Part shown: one piece after another, positions 31,201 through 41,100 of the stretch
How positions within the stretch are numbered: the first letter of the stretch is position 1
How the letters are laid out: every line of letters starts with the position of its first letter
Assembly: GCA_009746045.1 (NCBI GenBank)
Contig: RPFO01000189.1
Span: 358,137-422,136 of the forward strand
From: Mesostigma viride
Lineage: Eukaryota > Streptophyta > Mesostigmatophyceae > Mesostigmatales > Mesostigmataceae
DNA: 64,000 nt
Direction of reading: 5' to 3'
Notes under the pieces: generated by a model
Seen by the model: the letters and a program-made list of their open reading frames with translations, nothing else
What the model was told of the DNA's origin: nothing
Databases searched by the model: none
Made by a program: the position numbers and the translations under genes

Positions 31201-31945
31201 AGGAGCACGGGCGGGTGTGGGCAAGGAGCGAGGGCGGGTGTGGGCGAGGAGCACGGGCGGGTGTGGGCAAGGAGCAGGGGCGGGTGAAGGCAAGGAGCGC
31301 GGGCGGGTGTGGGGGAGGAGCACGGGCGGGTGTGGGCAAGGAGCCGGGGCTGGTGGTGAAAGGTAGCTGTACCTTTGCACGGCGACCTCCTCCCATGCGG
31401 TTGCATGCCATGCTTACAGAGGAACATGCAGCGGTGGCGACAATGGCTGACTCGCAGCGGCATGCAACAGGCACTTGGCAGCGTTCCACCAACTGCCCTC
31501 GTTGTTACGGTCATGAATGATCACGCCTAAGGCATGGGCTCGCAAGTCAAGAAGCATGACTGAGAGAAAACAGGACTACTGCTAAGATCACAGACAGTAT
31601 AGCGGTAGACTTCTTTCCAATAGGCGTCCCAGCCTGCCACAGCAATTCTCGACATCCACTGTGGCAAAGTTTAAATGAACACAGCACAGAAGCAACTACA
31701 GCGACTAGTGCCGTGTCTTACACATAGATGAAGCCCCCAACCGTGCCCAGGATGATGGCCAGCGCGATGATGACGGGGCCTGCGTAGGACTCTCGCCATT
31801 TCCCGGAGTTGTCTGCAACACCGCTGGCAGCGGCAACCGTGGCAGTCACCTCGGCCGGCTGGGAGCTCAAAAGCGGCTCGCTCTGGGCCTCATGAGAGTT
31901 AGTTCCAGGGCCCATCGATTCAGCCGTTTCCTTCTTGATTTGCAC
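25227..31945 (-). CDS. DHHC-type protein S-acyltransferase (palmitoyltransferase), 7 exons
   Basis: Exons on the minus strand, with phases that all join: 31,945-31,722; 29,856-29,720; 28,902-28,544; 27,523-27,434; 26,207-26,149; 25,688-25,561; and probably 25,237-25,227 with the stop. About 335 aa. Exon 1 gives a cytosolic Ser/Glu-rich N-terminus and the first membrane helix (GPVIIALAIILGTVGGF). Exon 2 gives the second helix, ending in the family's DPG motif (QADPGVVP). Exons 3-4 encode the Cys-rich zinc domain YCSSCHLWRTAGVSHCSTC, then the catalytic RYDHHCGVIGNC. The usual DHHCPW is DHHCGV here. Exons 5-6 give two more helices (LSIWMAAAAIITV; YVIVLLTVVYVYCSLVILF). The enzyme would transfer palmitate to Cys residues of membrane-associated proteins via an acyl-Cys intermediate. 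The last exon is tiny and the least certain part. Confidence 0.85.
25256..25400 (-). repeat. 43-bp tandem repeat x 3 in the 3' part of the DHHC gene
   Basis: Three near-identical copies of a unit with GGCATGGCAAAGTGCTGTAC then TGGCACCGGGTGCTCAAACA. They lie in the last intron between exon 6 and the probable last exon. Confidence 0.8.
25444..25580 (-). repeat. Copies of DHHC exon 6 3' end in the following intron
   Basis: The exon end TGCTCCTTCATCCTGTG (25,563-25,580, minus) recurs at 25,518-25,535 and, shorter, at 25,444-25,460. The first intronic copy is followed by TGGCACG instead of a clean donor. Confidence 0.75.
26640..27390 (-). repeat. Simple repeats in a DHHC intron: (CA)n and (CCCG)n
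   Basis: (CA)n at 26,642-26,662; 360 bp of CCCG/CCG repeat at 26,817-27,182; CA/CG-rich repeat at 27,260-27,385. Long open frames through the CCCG block (Pro/Ala/Arg or Gly/Arg only) are artefacts of the period. On the transcript strand the block is G-rich. Confidence 0.9.
28437..28550 (-). repeat. 21-bp array of the DHHC exon 3 splice donor, six copies
   Basis: On the minus strand exon 3 ends TATGGAG|GTGAGGG. The intron then repeats GGGAG|GTGAGGGTCACTGTA every 21 bp five more times. Each unit keeps a plausible GTGAGG donor, and the unit is exactly seven codons. Confidence 0.85.
29841..30232 (-). repeat. Four copies of the DHHC exon 2 start (acceptor side)
   Basis: The true exon 2 begins CAG|CATCCCTGAGATGGGCC at 29,856. 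Copies start at about 29,976, 30,089 and 30,229. The second is identical to exon 2 for about 50 bp apart from a few changes. The second and third keep CAG; the fourth has lost the AG. They lie in intron 1, just upstream of the real exon. Confidence 0.85.
30413..31352 (-). repeat. 24-bp minisatellite, about 39 copies, in DHHC intron 1
   Basis: The plus-strand unit is GCGGGTGTGGGCAAGGAGCA plus CGGG, with many C/G and A/G variants and occasional 21-bp units. Because 24 is a multiple of three, all six frames stay open for 400 codons or more, producing false Pro/Leu/His-rich or Gly/Arg-rich frames. Confidence 0.92.
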
Positions 31946-32571
31946 CAGATAACAATCACTACATGTCTATTAGCTGCTGTCAGAATACGACGATATCCAC
32001 CAGAATTGAAGGTGGGATTGCGCTGCCGTCGTTAGGACACTGACATCTCGAGACCACGCCAATCAATCATCAGAATGGCATCCTTCTCCAATGGCCCCTT
32101 CCGAGCATGGCGACAAACTTCACAAAGTCACAAATGTCGAGCGCATATGACGCGAAAAAGGACGTGAAAAATTGTGCATGCGCATGCAGACTACCTATGC
32201 CGGCTCGTTATTTAGGATCGATACGAACATTGCGGGTGTGCACACAATAGCACTAAGTTCTTCTTTAAAGGTGCTCAACTGTCTGGGAAGCGCAAGTTAA
32301 TATTCAATTCGTCGGCATTTGTACCGCAGTGTGCACCGCACTTCTGCCTGCTGCTTTTCCCGACACTGGAGCTTCGCGCGAGAAATCTCGTGTTTCATCG
32401 GGTTGGAAACGTCATGCCATAGCCGTGCTTATGCTGCCAGAACGAGATGTCAAGTCTGCCCGGAGTGCCCCGGACGTTGCAAAGGGTGCCACGAGGCGGA
32501 AGATACCGATCTGCAATTGGTCGAAAACTTGGCTGAACTTAGATCGTGACGCGCAGGGCTTACGAAAGGAG

Positions 32572-32643
32572 CGCACCGTATGTCCGTGTTGAGTTGAGTT
32601 GAGTTGAGTTTAATGAGTTTATTCCCGCACCGTATGTCCGTGT
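32572..32643 (-). mobile_element. 36-bp tail-only insertion with 18-bp target duplication
   Basis: CGCACCGTATGTCCGTGT occurs at 32,572-32,589 and exactly again at 32,626-32,643. Between them is only TGAGTTGAGTTGAGTTGAGT plus TTAATGAGTTTATTCC. On the minus strand this is a short 3' end followed by an (ACTCA)n tail, as expected from an extremely 5'-truncated LINE insertion. Confidence 0.85.
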
Positions 32644-33150
32644 ATCTCAAACCAGTGTGATACAACTCATCATGCTTGGTTGGCACTTGGCCGGTTGACC
32701 GCTGTTGGCACAACAGGTAATTGTTGCAATTTCCACTCTAGCACTCCAGTTGGCACTTGGCAGTTATGGTTGGGGTCAATCTTGAAGCTACTGAAGGGCG
32801 GAGTGAAGGCTGGAAGACTGCTGGAAGCGTTGTTATGAACTGATGTCCTGCTCGACCAAAATAATCGAAAAGGTCAACTGCTGCTGTGCTCGGCCAAAAT
32901 TAATGGTCGTAAGGTTAGCGTAACGTCACTTACGTCAGTTACTAACTTTCTTAACTTGTCCTAGGCTGCCAGACGATGGTCTGCGACTGTTTGCATGGAG
33001 ACTGCCAGGAAAAACCTAGCGGAGTACGCGCGTCTAGGACGCAAAACAAAAGGTTGTCTTGAACACATGAGAAATGTGGACTTTCCATCGTGCGAACTGC
33101 TTATTTTTTGTTAACGAAAGTGAGTCCTAATGAATGCTATCAGAGGTTGA

Positions 33151-33153
<3 letters not shown>

Positions 33154-33207
<54 letters not shown>
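33154..33207. repeat. (GT)27 microsatellite
   Basis: Uninterrupted GT dinucleotide run. Confidence 0.95.
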
Positions 33208-33208
<1 letters not shown>

Positions 33209-33625
33209 ATGCACTGCTCTCCTATAATGCCTTCTCCTGTACTCAGGTGAGGCCACTTTGTTGTAAGCATGCTGGTACCCTTATCTTGCAATATGAGAAG
33301 TGGCCGGTATGCTGAAGTACGGCTCCTGTTCTTCGCATTTGTCGTTTTAGCGCCTGTACGACGCTTTTTCCTGACAGGTTCCGTTGGGGGTACGAACAAT
33401 AGCCTACCTCTCTTAGCTCCGTAATGCTCGAAAGAAGGCCACCATAGCGGACGTCTCTGATCGTTTTCGAACCGTACTGGAGGACCTGTGCATCAGGTAT
33501 GGTCTATGCTTATGACCACATGCCAGCATGGCAGCGGTTGTGCATTGCCTTCATTAACTTGTCGGAAAAGGAAAGATACTCGTCGTCGTCGGAAGTAGAG
33601 AGTTCTTTACAGCGCAACAAAGGAC

Positions 33626-34410
33626 AGGAGGGGGGACATCCCCCCCTAAAATCGCACAAGAGCGCGCTCCTTGGTCTGGCCTACCGCGCCGCCCGGCGCC
33701 AGCCAAAGTGAAAAATGGCCGAGTGCGCTCTGTCAGCCAAAAGGCTGCGCCGGATCGAAAATGGCAACTTTAAGAGTGTGCTACGAGCTACGTTGGTTGT
33801 ACGACACGTGGCACTTTTTGTAGCATCTCTTAGAAGAAGCTCTTAGTAAGCGATAATATTACCACCGTCTCCAAGTAGGAGCAGTTCAATGATGATTAAA
33901 CATTTTGTATTGCAGTGCTCCGGCTTCAGGCTGGTTGTTGGTGCAATGGTGGTTTGCAACTTGCAAGAACCGACGTCAAGCCGGCGGAAATTCGATGCCT
34001 ATTGCCTGACGCCAGGTCCGGTGTCAGAATCAACAACAACAACCTGACACCTGCCTGAAAGTTGATACGTCTTCCTAGAATCAACCAATACTTGGTAAGT
34101 TCTCAGCGTAAGTTGTAAGTACAGCAGCGCCAAAGCGGACTCCTGCACTTAAATCAAACGCCGGACCGAGCTAGCGGGATCACCATAGCGCACTCCTTTT
34201 CCTAAAACCAGGCGACGGACCGGCGGGAAGAGTTCACACCTGAAACTTTTCCTTCGCGCCGCCCTAAAAATTTCGACAGGAGTGCACTCAATCGCCAAAA
34301 TTCTGCCGCCGGACACATTTTCCCCCGTTTTGGGTGCTTGCTCCACGTCCCGAGGTGCCGCGCCGGACACACGACGGAGCGTGCTGTTTTGGTAGGATGT
34401 CCCCCCTCCT
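33626..34410. mobile_element. Non-autonomous DNA element with 16-bp terminal inverted repeats
   Basis: AGGAGGGGGGACATCC at 33,626-33,641 has its exact complement at 34,395-34,410, and weaker matching continues inward (AAAA, then GC-rich CGCTCC). No clean target duplication is visible and no transposase is encoded. Internal segments repeat short palindromes such as GAGCGCGCTC and GAGTGCACTC. Confidence 0.5.
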
Positions 34411-34462
34411 CAAAGAAACTCCCTTCGGGAGGACGCAACGATGAATGTGTAAGAATCCAGTA

Positions 34463-34693
34463 CAGTCATTCACGCTGTAAGTTGGGTTGGCTGAAGTTGT
34501 GTTCACGCCTGAAGTTGGGTCGAATAGGATTTCGGCACTCTAAGTTAAAAGTAGTTCAGAGTAGTGTGTTTTAGTATCTCTAGTTCAAAATAGTACAATT
34601 TAGTAGAGCCATTCACGCCTTGAGTTGGGTTCACGCCTCAAGTTGGCTTGACCCGAGTAAAATCTCGAACCCAACTTCAGGCGTGAATGACTG
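34463..34693. mobile_element. 231-bp MITE with TA target duplication (Tc1/mariner-like)
   Basis: The left end CAGTCATTCACGC (34,463) and the right end GCGTGAATGACTG (34,681-34,693) are complementary, extending into AAGTTGGGTT. TA flanks both sides (34,461-34,462 and 34,694-34,695). The interior repeats TTCACGCCTNAAGTTGGGT several times. Size, ends and TA duplication fit a Stowaway-like MITE. Confidence 0.75.
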
Positions 34694-34696
34694 TAT

Positions 34697-35885
34697 TAAT
34701 TAATTAATTAGGAACATCACTCCGTTGGGAGTATATGTAGCACATAGCCCTGAGAAGGGGCATATGAGCCTATAATACATTCTAAGCTACTTCCTGCAAG
34801 GGTGGGAATGTAAACAACACTTGCTCTAGGTGCACCAAGGCACCTGCACCCTCATGATGTATCGCGCTATGCCCGGTTAAGGGGGAGCGTGGCATGTGGG
34901 GGAAGATCATCATGGCTATACAAGAGATCAGAATACAAGAGCTATGGCATGGCTTCTCAGCAGAGAGTGACTCCCTGCATGGGCACAACATAACTAAATA
35001 AAGCTAGGCGTCATCTGGAGTGTGGCTCATCATAGGTACACATGTACATGATTAAATAAAGCGCGTGGCTTAGCTGGGATAGGGCCTCTAGGAGGCGTAC
35101 ATGTACATGGCCACGGTTTATCTATTCTACACTACTACTGCTGTATTCCCCTAAGCTGGGGCGTCTGGAGTCGATGGGGCCGCGGGGGTCGCCTGCCAGG
35201 GCTTGTGGCCGACGTAGATGGCCGCCCCCTTCCAGTACACCGGCTGCCCCGCCTTGGTCTGCCGGAGCTGGAGGTAGGTCGGCCATAGCTCCCGTCGCCG
35301 TTGTTGCTGCGCCAGGGTCAAGTCGTCATCAAGGGTGAAGAGAGTCTTCTCGAGCCGCTTGCGGCGTCTGAGAAAAGAAATCTTGTCCGCCGGGGTCTTA
35401 AAGGTGAGAAGGAGCGGGGGCGGCCCTGCCTTACCCCGCGCGCGGGGAAGGCGTTGGGCGGCCAGCTCGATCTCACCAGTAAGGCCCATGCGATCAAGGA
35501 TTTCTCTCTCAAAAGCACGCGCAAGCTTCTCGGAATTCTCACCTTCCTCCATCTTGAGATTCTTGACAATGACGTTGAGGCTGCGCTTGGCGAGCTCGGC
35601 CTCCTCGCGGAGGTCAAGCGTCTGCCGTTGAAGCTGGGCTGCGACGGCGGAGGTGGTGGAGGTGGTGTGTTGCTTAAGCATGTCCGCCCAGGTGGTGATG
35701 GGAGGAGCATCGCCGGCCAGGCCAGCCGGGGCTGGCTTGGCGGCAATGTCCTTCACTGCCTGGGCGGTGAGGCCTGCGGTGTTCTGCAGGACCTCGATAG
35801 CGATGGCATTGTTCTTAAGACGCTGGTCGATGTCGAGGAGCTGGGCTTTGATGTCGGCGGTGGAGGTGGAGGTGGCAGCATGACT
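34697..35885 (-). mobile_element. LINE with ORF1 and 3' UTR, no ORF2
   Basis: The minus strand encodes an ORF1 protein from about 35,880 to the stop at 35,151: coiled coil and linker (DIKAQLLDIDQRL, then AAQLQRQTLDLREEAELAKR), RRM-like (LNVIVKNLKMEEGE, AAQRLPRARGKAGPPPLLLT) and C-terminal domain (TLFTLDDDLTLAQQQRRREL ... VYWKGAAIYVG). The 3' UTR with GCAGGAAGTAGCTTAGAATG and CCAACGGAGT follows, then an ATTA-type tail at 34,697-34,712. ORF2 is missing between ORF1 and the 3' UTR. It belongs to the same family as 36,146-37,459. Confidence 0.75.
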
Positions 35886-36070
35886 GTATGCAAGAGTATT
35901 TACCGAGGTTGTCTCCTTGGTATTTACCGAGTAGGAAGAAAGAACAAATCATTCATTAGACGTGATCAATCATAACAAATAATTGCTGTCCACGCAGGTA
36001 CTCACGTGGTATAATGGAGTCAACACTCCAAATTCAGGAGATTGTACTAGTCCATTAAATAATTCCATTA

Positions 36071-37830
36071 ATTAATTAATAGACACGTGACTGCGTCACG
36101 TGAGCATAAGTCCTCAGTGGGAGGGGAACACGGGATGGAATGGATTGAATTGAATTGAATTGTAACATAACTCCGTTGGGAGAATATGTAGCACATATAT
36201 CCCTGAGAAGGGGTATATGCATGGCTTTTAATACATTCTAGGCTACTTCCTGCAAGAGTGGAATGTAAGCAACACTTCCTCTAGGTGCCTCAAGGGCACC
36301 GGCACCACCATGCTGTCTCAGGTTCAACCCAGCCCTGCCGGCTGGTCGAAGTGCTTGACGATGACATTGTGGCTGCGCCGGGCGATGTCGGCTTCCTCGC
36401 AAAGGTCGAGGGCTTGTTGCTTGAGTTGTGCCGAGATGGTGGAGGTGGTGGAGGTGGTATGATCAGTGCTTAAGCAAGTCCGCCCAGGTGGAGGGAGCAT
36501 CGCCGGCCGGGCCAGCAGGCGCCGGCTGGGCGGCGATGTCCTTCACTGCCTGGGCGGTGAGGCCGGCGGTGTCATGCAAGCTCTCAAGGGCGGTGGCGGT
36601 GGCTTGAAGGCGTAGGTCGAGGTCGAGGAGCTGGGCTTTGATGTCGGCAGTGGAGGCGGAAATGACAGAGGAGGTGGCGGTGAGGTGAGGAAGTTCAGCA
36701 GCCAGCGGACCACCCATTGCTGCGACGTCAGCAGCAAGGGGGGTCACGTGCTGCTGAAAGGCTTCCGTGAGGATGGAACGGAGGGTGGGGGCGGAGATGG
36801 ATGGAGCCCAGATCTCGCCGTCAGAGCGCTGGAGAAGGGAGTTGAGGATGGTGTGCTGGAGTTGGGGGCGGGGGCACCCGAACAGCAGGCGGATGTCGTT
36901 CCATCGGCGGCCGTCCGGGAGGAGGAGGCGATTGTTGTCGTGGAGATGGAGGCACAGGTCGTAAAGCGAGGCGTAGTCCCCAAAGAAGATGCAGTGCAGA
37001 GCATCGGACGGAGACATGTTGGTCCAGTCGTGATCATCGACCTGGAAAGGTTGGAGCCGAGAGCGCGGTTCCGAGGGGCGTGAAGACCCTCCTGTTTTGT
37101 CGGCTGAGCGGGCGCGTTTAGGGTCAGGCGATGCCGATGGCGAGGCATTGAGCCCGGGAGGTTGCTGGCTGGGCGACCACCAGTGCACGACTAGTGTCAC
37201 CGCTGTCTGCCGGAGCTGGCAAAGCTGCAGCCGCAGCTGCCGCATTTTCATGGGCGAGCGCATCCACCAAACTGCGTTGCGTCGACAGGCGTTTGCTCGT
37301 CATATATTGCGTTTTAGATTCGGAAAATTATATCAGCATGTGCGTCTTAGAAAGACGAAGCGATAGTGATATTCACGGCTAAATTCGGTGCTCAAACGTG
37401 AAAGTTATGAGCTCCGCCGTCAGCCATGGCTACCTCGTGGCTCGTGAGGCACATACTCGTGGAATGGATGGTGTAAGCTATCTAGGTCCTAGTTACATGC
37501 AGGGGCGTGGGCACCGCGGCCCGAATCGCTATGAATGCCATACGCGGTCACACGCGGAGCCCCCACAGACTTGGGGTTGGTCTCCTTCATCACTACTTGC
37601 CATCTATCCTTGCGCACCATCTGCCTCCATATTACAGACAAACCAGGAGGCTGCCCGGGTGTGAGCCCGTCATGTCGAGGGTAGCACATGTCCATGCCGA
37701 GTCTACCACGAAAAGTCCACGGGTGGCGACCCTGCCGCGCGCGGCCTATTAGTCCATGCAACGTACTATATCTTACGCGCCTTATGCTGCGATTGCACTC
37801 GCATTTTACGACAAGGGGGTTCAATCACCA
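36071..37830 (-). mobile_element. LINE-B-family ORF2 end and 3' UTR, interrupted
   Basis: The ORF2 C-terminal end is at 37,830-37,500 (VRKDRWQVVMKETNPKSVGA ... stop). Its 3' UTR starts at 37,470, is broken at TGGAATGGAT (37,460-37,469), and resumes at 36,136-36,145. It ends at the CACGTGAC hairpin (36,085-36,104) and an ATTAATTAA tail. The intervening 1.3 kb is a separate LINE insertion. Confidence 0.75.
36146..37459 (-). mobile_element. 1.3-kb internally deleted LINE (ORF1 N-terminal half plus 3' UTR)
   Basis: It is flanked by a 10-bp target duplication TGGAATGGAT (36,136-36,145 and 37,460-37,469) in the 3' UTR of another LINE. The minus-strand ORF1 runs from 37,263 to about 36,360 (MSPSDALHCIFFGDYASLYD, DGRRWNDIRLLFGCPRPQLQ, then ADIKAQLLDLDLRLQATATA), with a frame break at about 36,470. 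It then jumps straight to the 3' UTR (CAGGAAGTAGCCTAGAATG) and ends in (AATTC)n at 36,146-36,162. The missing RRM/C-terminal domain and ORF2 imply a non-autonomous derivative that was still mobilised. Confidence 0.8.
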
Positions 37831-38143
37831 TCTGGGCCACCTTTCTACTTTGCTTACTCTAATTTCACGGAACCCAGAAAAAACAATATTTTATCGGCAA
37901 GGGTTCACAATGAGATAGCTTGAGAGCTATCAATACTTCATTAATCAATTTATTGATCCTCGGGATCTTCTACACACACTAATGTCGTTTATTGAATCTG
38001 GACTGCATGGCTCTTTAGTCTCCACACTATATCGTAGATAGCGGGTAGACCAATAAGGCATGCATGTGGCAACAACTCTGTGGCCCTTGGACGGGGCCAT
38101 GTATATGCAACCACCTAGAGTAATTTTAGTAACCTATAGTAGG
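37831..38143. other. Short spacer downstream of the propeller gene
   Basis: No gene recognised. The palindrome TAACCTANNNTAGGTTA lies at 38,130-38,146, overlapping the stop of the propeller gene. A TGTAA polyadenylation signal is not obvious. Confidence 0.45.
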
Positions 38144-41100
38144 TTACTGGCACCCGTGTAGTAAGAGCTCTGTGGCGGAGATGGCCAGCCCCACGTGGTG
38201 ATGTGTCGGCAGCGCGGACAGGCGCCCGTCGGCTTGTGCGTAGTAGCATGCGCCGATGTGGAGGTCGCTGTGGCTACTTGATACGCCGGAGAAGACTACC
38301 GAGACCTGCGGTTGCCGCCACGTATAAGCGCATACCATGTCGAGATACGCAAGCATAATGCAAGCACGTGTAAACATAGTGTAAGTATGGTGATCATTGA
38401 TCATGCAATGAAAGCACACCCCAGGCCAGCCCAGGCAAAGATGAAGAAGTGGAGTGACCAAGTGGAAGGAATTCTCCACCACAGAATTTGAACAGGGGGG
38501 TTATACCAAACGAAAACAGCAATGTCACGAGTACTGGTTACACAAGGCATGCCAAGTCCACAATTGGTTTGCAGCCAGTTACAAGCCTAGCACAAACTTG
38601 GGGTTAGATGAGAGTCTACAACAGACAAAAGAACCATCCAACCTTCTTATCAAGCTGCCAGGTGCCACGCCTTTTGTCAAGAGCCAAATAATCAAGCACT
38701 CCAGGAGCGAGACATCGCCCCGCCTACGGAAAACTGTCCAAGTGCCAGCCGTGTGGCGCAGGGTCCAAGGGAGCACAGGAACTCCAAGGAAATTCTCACT
38801 CAAGCACATAGTCATTCTTGACCTTTCTGGGCATACGGTTTGTCACCTTGAAACAGGTTGATGGTAGTAAAGCCTGCCATTGAAACGCAGCTGCTATCAC
38901 CACAAAAGCCATCCCCAAACGTGAACCAAAAACTTAAACAATGCTTGCTATATGGAGGGAGGATCATGGGTTTGCATAATGGAGAAAATCGCAGCAAAAG
39001 CTTACAGGAGCACGCACTCCTGCAAATGCCGATCTCCAAAACAGCATAAACACTGTCGCAGACCTAGCCGTACCTCCTCGCCTTTCTTTGCAGACGTGGA
39101 AGCCACACCCATGCCACGGCCCAGGCTGCCGAGCAGCAGGGTCCCTGCGTCACTGCGGGGCGCTCAAAGCGGGTCGTTGGTGCAAGCCAGATCCAGTGGA
39201 CATCCGTCAAGGTGCCGATCAGGTAAGATGATGAGCTTCGCCAAGGGAGCACCCCTAGAGTGAACACACTCTGAGAAGAATATGATGACAAGAATAGACC
39301 ATGAAAAGGGGCACCGTACACTAACTCAAGATAAACTTGTACAAGGAAGAGCGGTCAGGGGGTGGTTTTGCAGACACTGGAAAATCTATGATGTTATAAG
39401 ACTTCAACCAGGGGCATATCTGCTGACATCCGTGACACGCGATCATGACCAGGAGAGTTGCACCCATCCTGTGCAGCCCCATGTCCATCTGCCGCAGTCA
39501 GTCACCGCCAGTACCTTGGTAAATCACATCGTATCGTGGAGGCAGGCAGCAAATAGTAAACCAAATGCCTCGTATGCCCAGCGCCATACGGATGGCATCA
39601 CAGGCGGCGATATACCAAGATCCTAGGGGCTGCCCCCACCGTTGTACAAGGAAGCCACAGCCATGGTGGCGGGTTAAAGCAAACCTCTTGGTTGCGGGTT
39701 AAGCATACCTTTATCGGTAACCTCGCTGGGGGCATCTTTGAGTATTCAATCTTTTCCACGCCATTTCCTGGCTCTAGCCATCAGCTTCAATATGTCTCAC
39801 AAAAACACGATGTTCTGCACAACCATGTGTTCTAGACGAACGAACGTGTTCCTGCACAAACAACACGGAGTTCATCTGACAAGCCGCCCATATTCTGACA
39901 ATAGAGCCCATCTGAACCACCGACTTCGACCGCCGACCCGCCTTATGCACTGACCTATACCGGCGTCGCGCCACGATTACGTACAACGTACCTAGATGGA
40001 CTGCCCTAAATTTTTAAAAAATCAGAAATAAGTCAGACCAGTTCAGATCGGGTTGCTCATGGTCAGTCGGCGCTACAGCGCCAAGATGTGATTCTGCCGC
40101 GCCGCGCGAAATCTAACCAATTTTCTTCGTACCCACCCGTCCGTAACTACCGTAAGTCAGTTCCTGTGCAGGGGTCGCCAGTAGGGGCGCCACGCGACAG
40201 AACCGGCCATGAACTCCGCCTTGATTTCAGTCCGAGCCCGTTTAGGTCAGAGTGCCGAAGTCGGTGGTTCAGAAGGGCCCTAATATCCTGGAGTGATGCC
40301 CCACCCGCTTTCCCCATCCTAGAGTACAGGCAATGGTCCAAATGTGTCCACATGCCGCACCTGTTTCCCCCGTCGTAGTATGAGGCCACAAACGTCCGGT
40401 CATCCAGCGCGGCCACGTGCGTGTGCGTGGAGTAGTGGGGGCTCAGCTGGGACTCTGTCAACGAGACGCCGCCCTGGCCTGCTCAAACGCCAGTTGTACA
40501 GACCAAAGCGGGGGCCAGGGGTTGCCATGTGCTGATGGTTGCACGTTAGTTATGCCTTTAAGGCAGTTGCACAGATTGAATGTCAGGGGCTGCCAATAGC
40601 AAACATCAAATGAACTGCATTAGAACTTGCTGTGCCAACAATGTGCACAAACACATGCCCACCAATGTGTTGCGGCCCCTGCCGTGAACCGGCCCCACCA
40701 CCCCAAAAAAGCTGATGGAGACAAGCTGCAGACACGCTACTTCACATGGCTTTGATTGTATCACACGTGACTGCGTCGGAATGGATGTCATCATCCCACA
40801 TCTAGCCACGCCCCCAAAATGGCGTCCTGCCCACACCTGCCCACACCGCCACCATGGCATTCTGCTGCCAAGTGCGGAATGGCATTTGTCCATGGCCATG
40901 TGAGCCACTTGGGTCGGCGGCGGCCAGGACCTTTGTGGTTCCAATCATGCCTGGCCAGGACCTTTGTGGTTCCCCCATGCCAATGACATGCACTGGATGT
41001 GGCAAGCCACATGCACTGGAATCGCCCCCAGCGCAGTTGGCAAAGGAAAGCACAGCGCAAGATGTACGGGGCCAACGTACACGTGTGCAGCATCCTCTCC

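Larger units (their letters stand above)
31946..33620. other. Upstream flank of the DHHC gene
   Basis: No gene recognised. It should hold the DHHC promoter. It contains a 36-bp tail-only retroposed insertion (32,590-32,625) and a (GT)n microsatellite (33,154-33,207). A 70-codon frame at 33,499-33,711 has no supporting feature. Confidence 0.5.

Noticed and set aside
30413-31352. Possible CRISPR array (regular short repeats)
   Set aside because: The units are contiguous with no unique spacers, the context is eukaryotic, and no cas genes are present.
29941-31520. Open frames of 430-480 codons on both strands (Pro/Leu/His-rich or Gly/Arg-rich)
   Set aside because: They are produced by the 24-bp minisatellite, whose period is a multiple of three. 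The DHHC gene model places this region in an intron.
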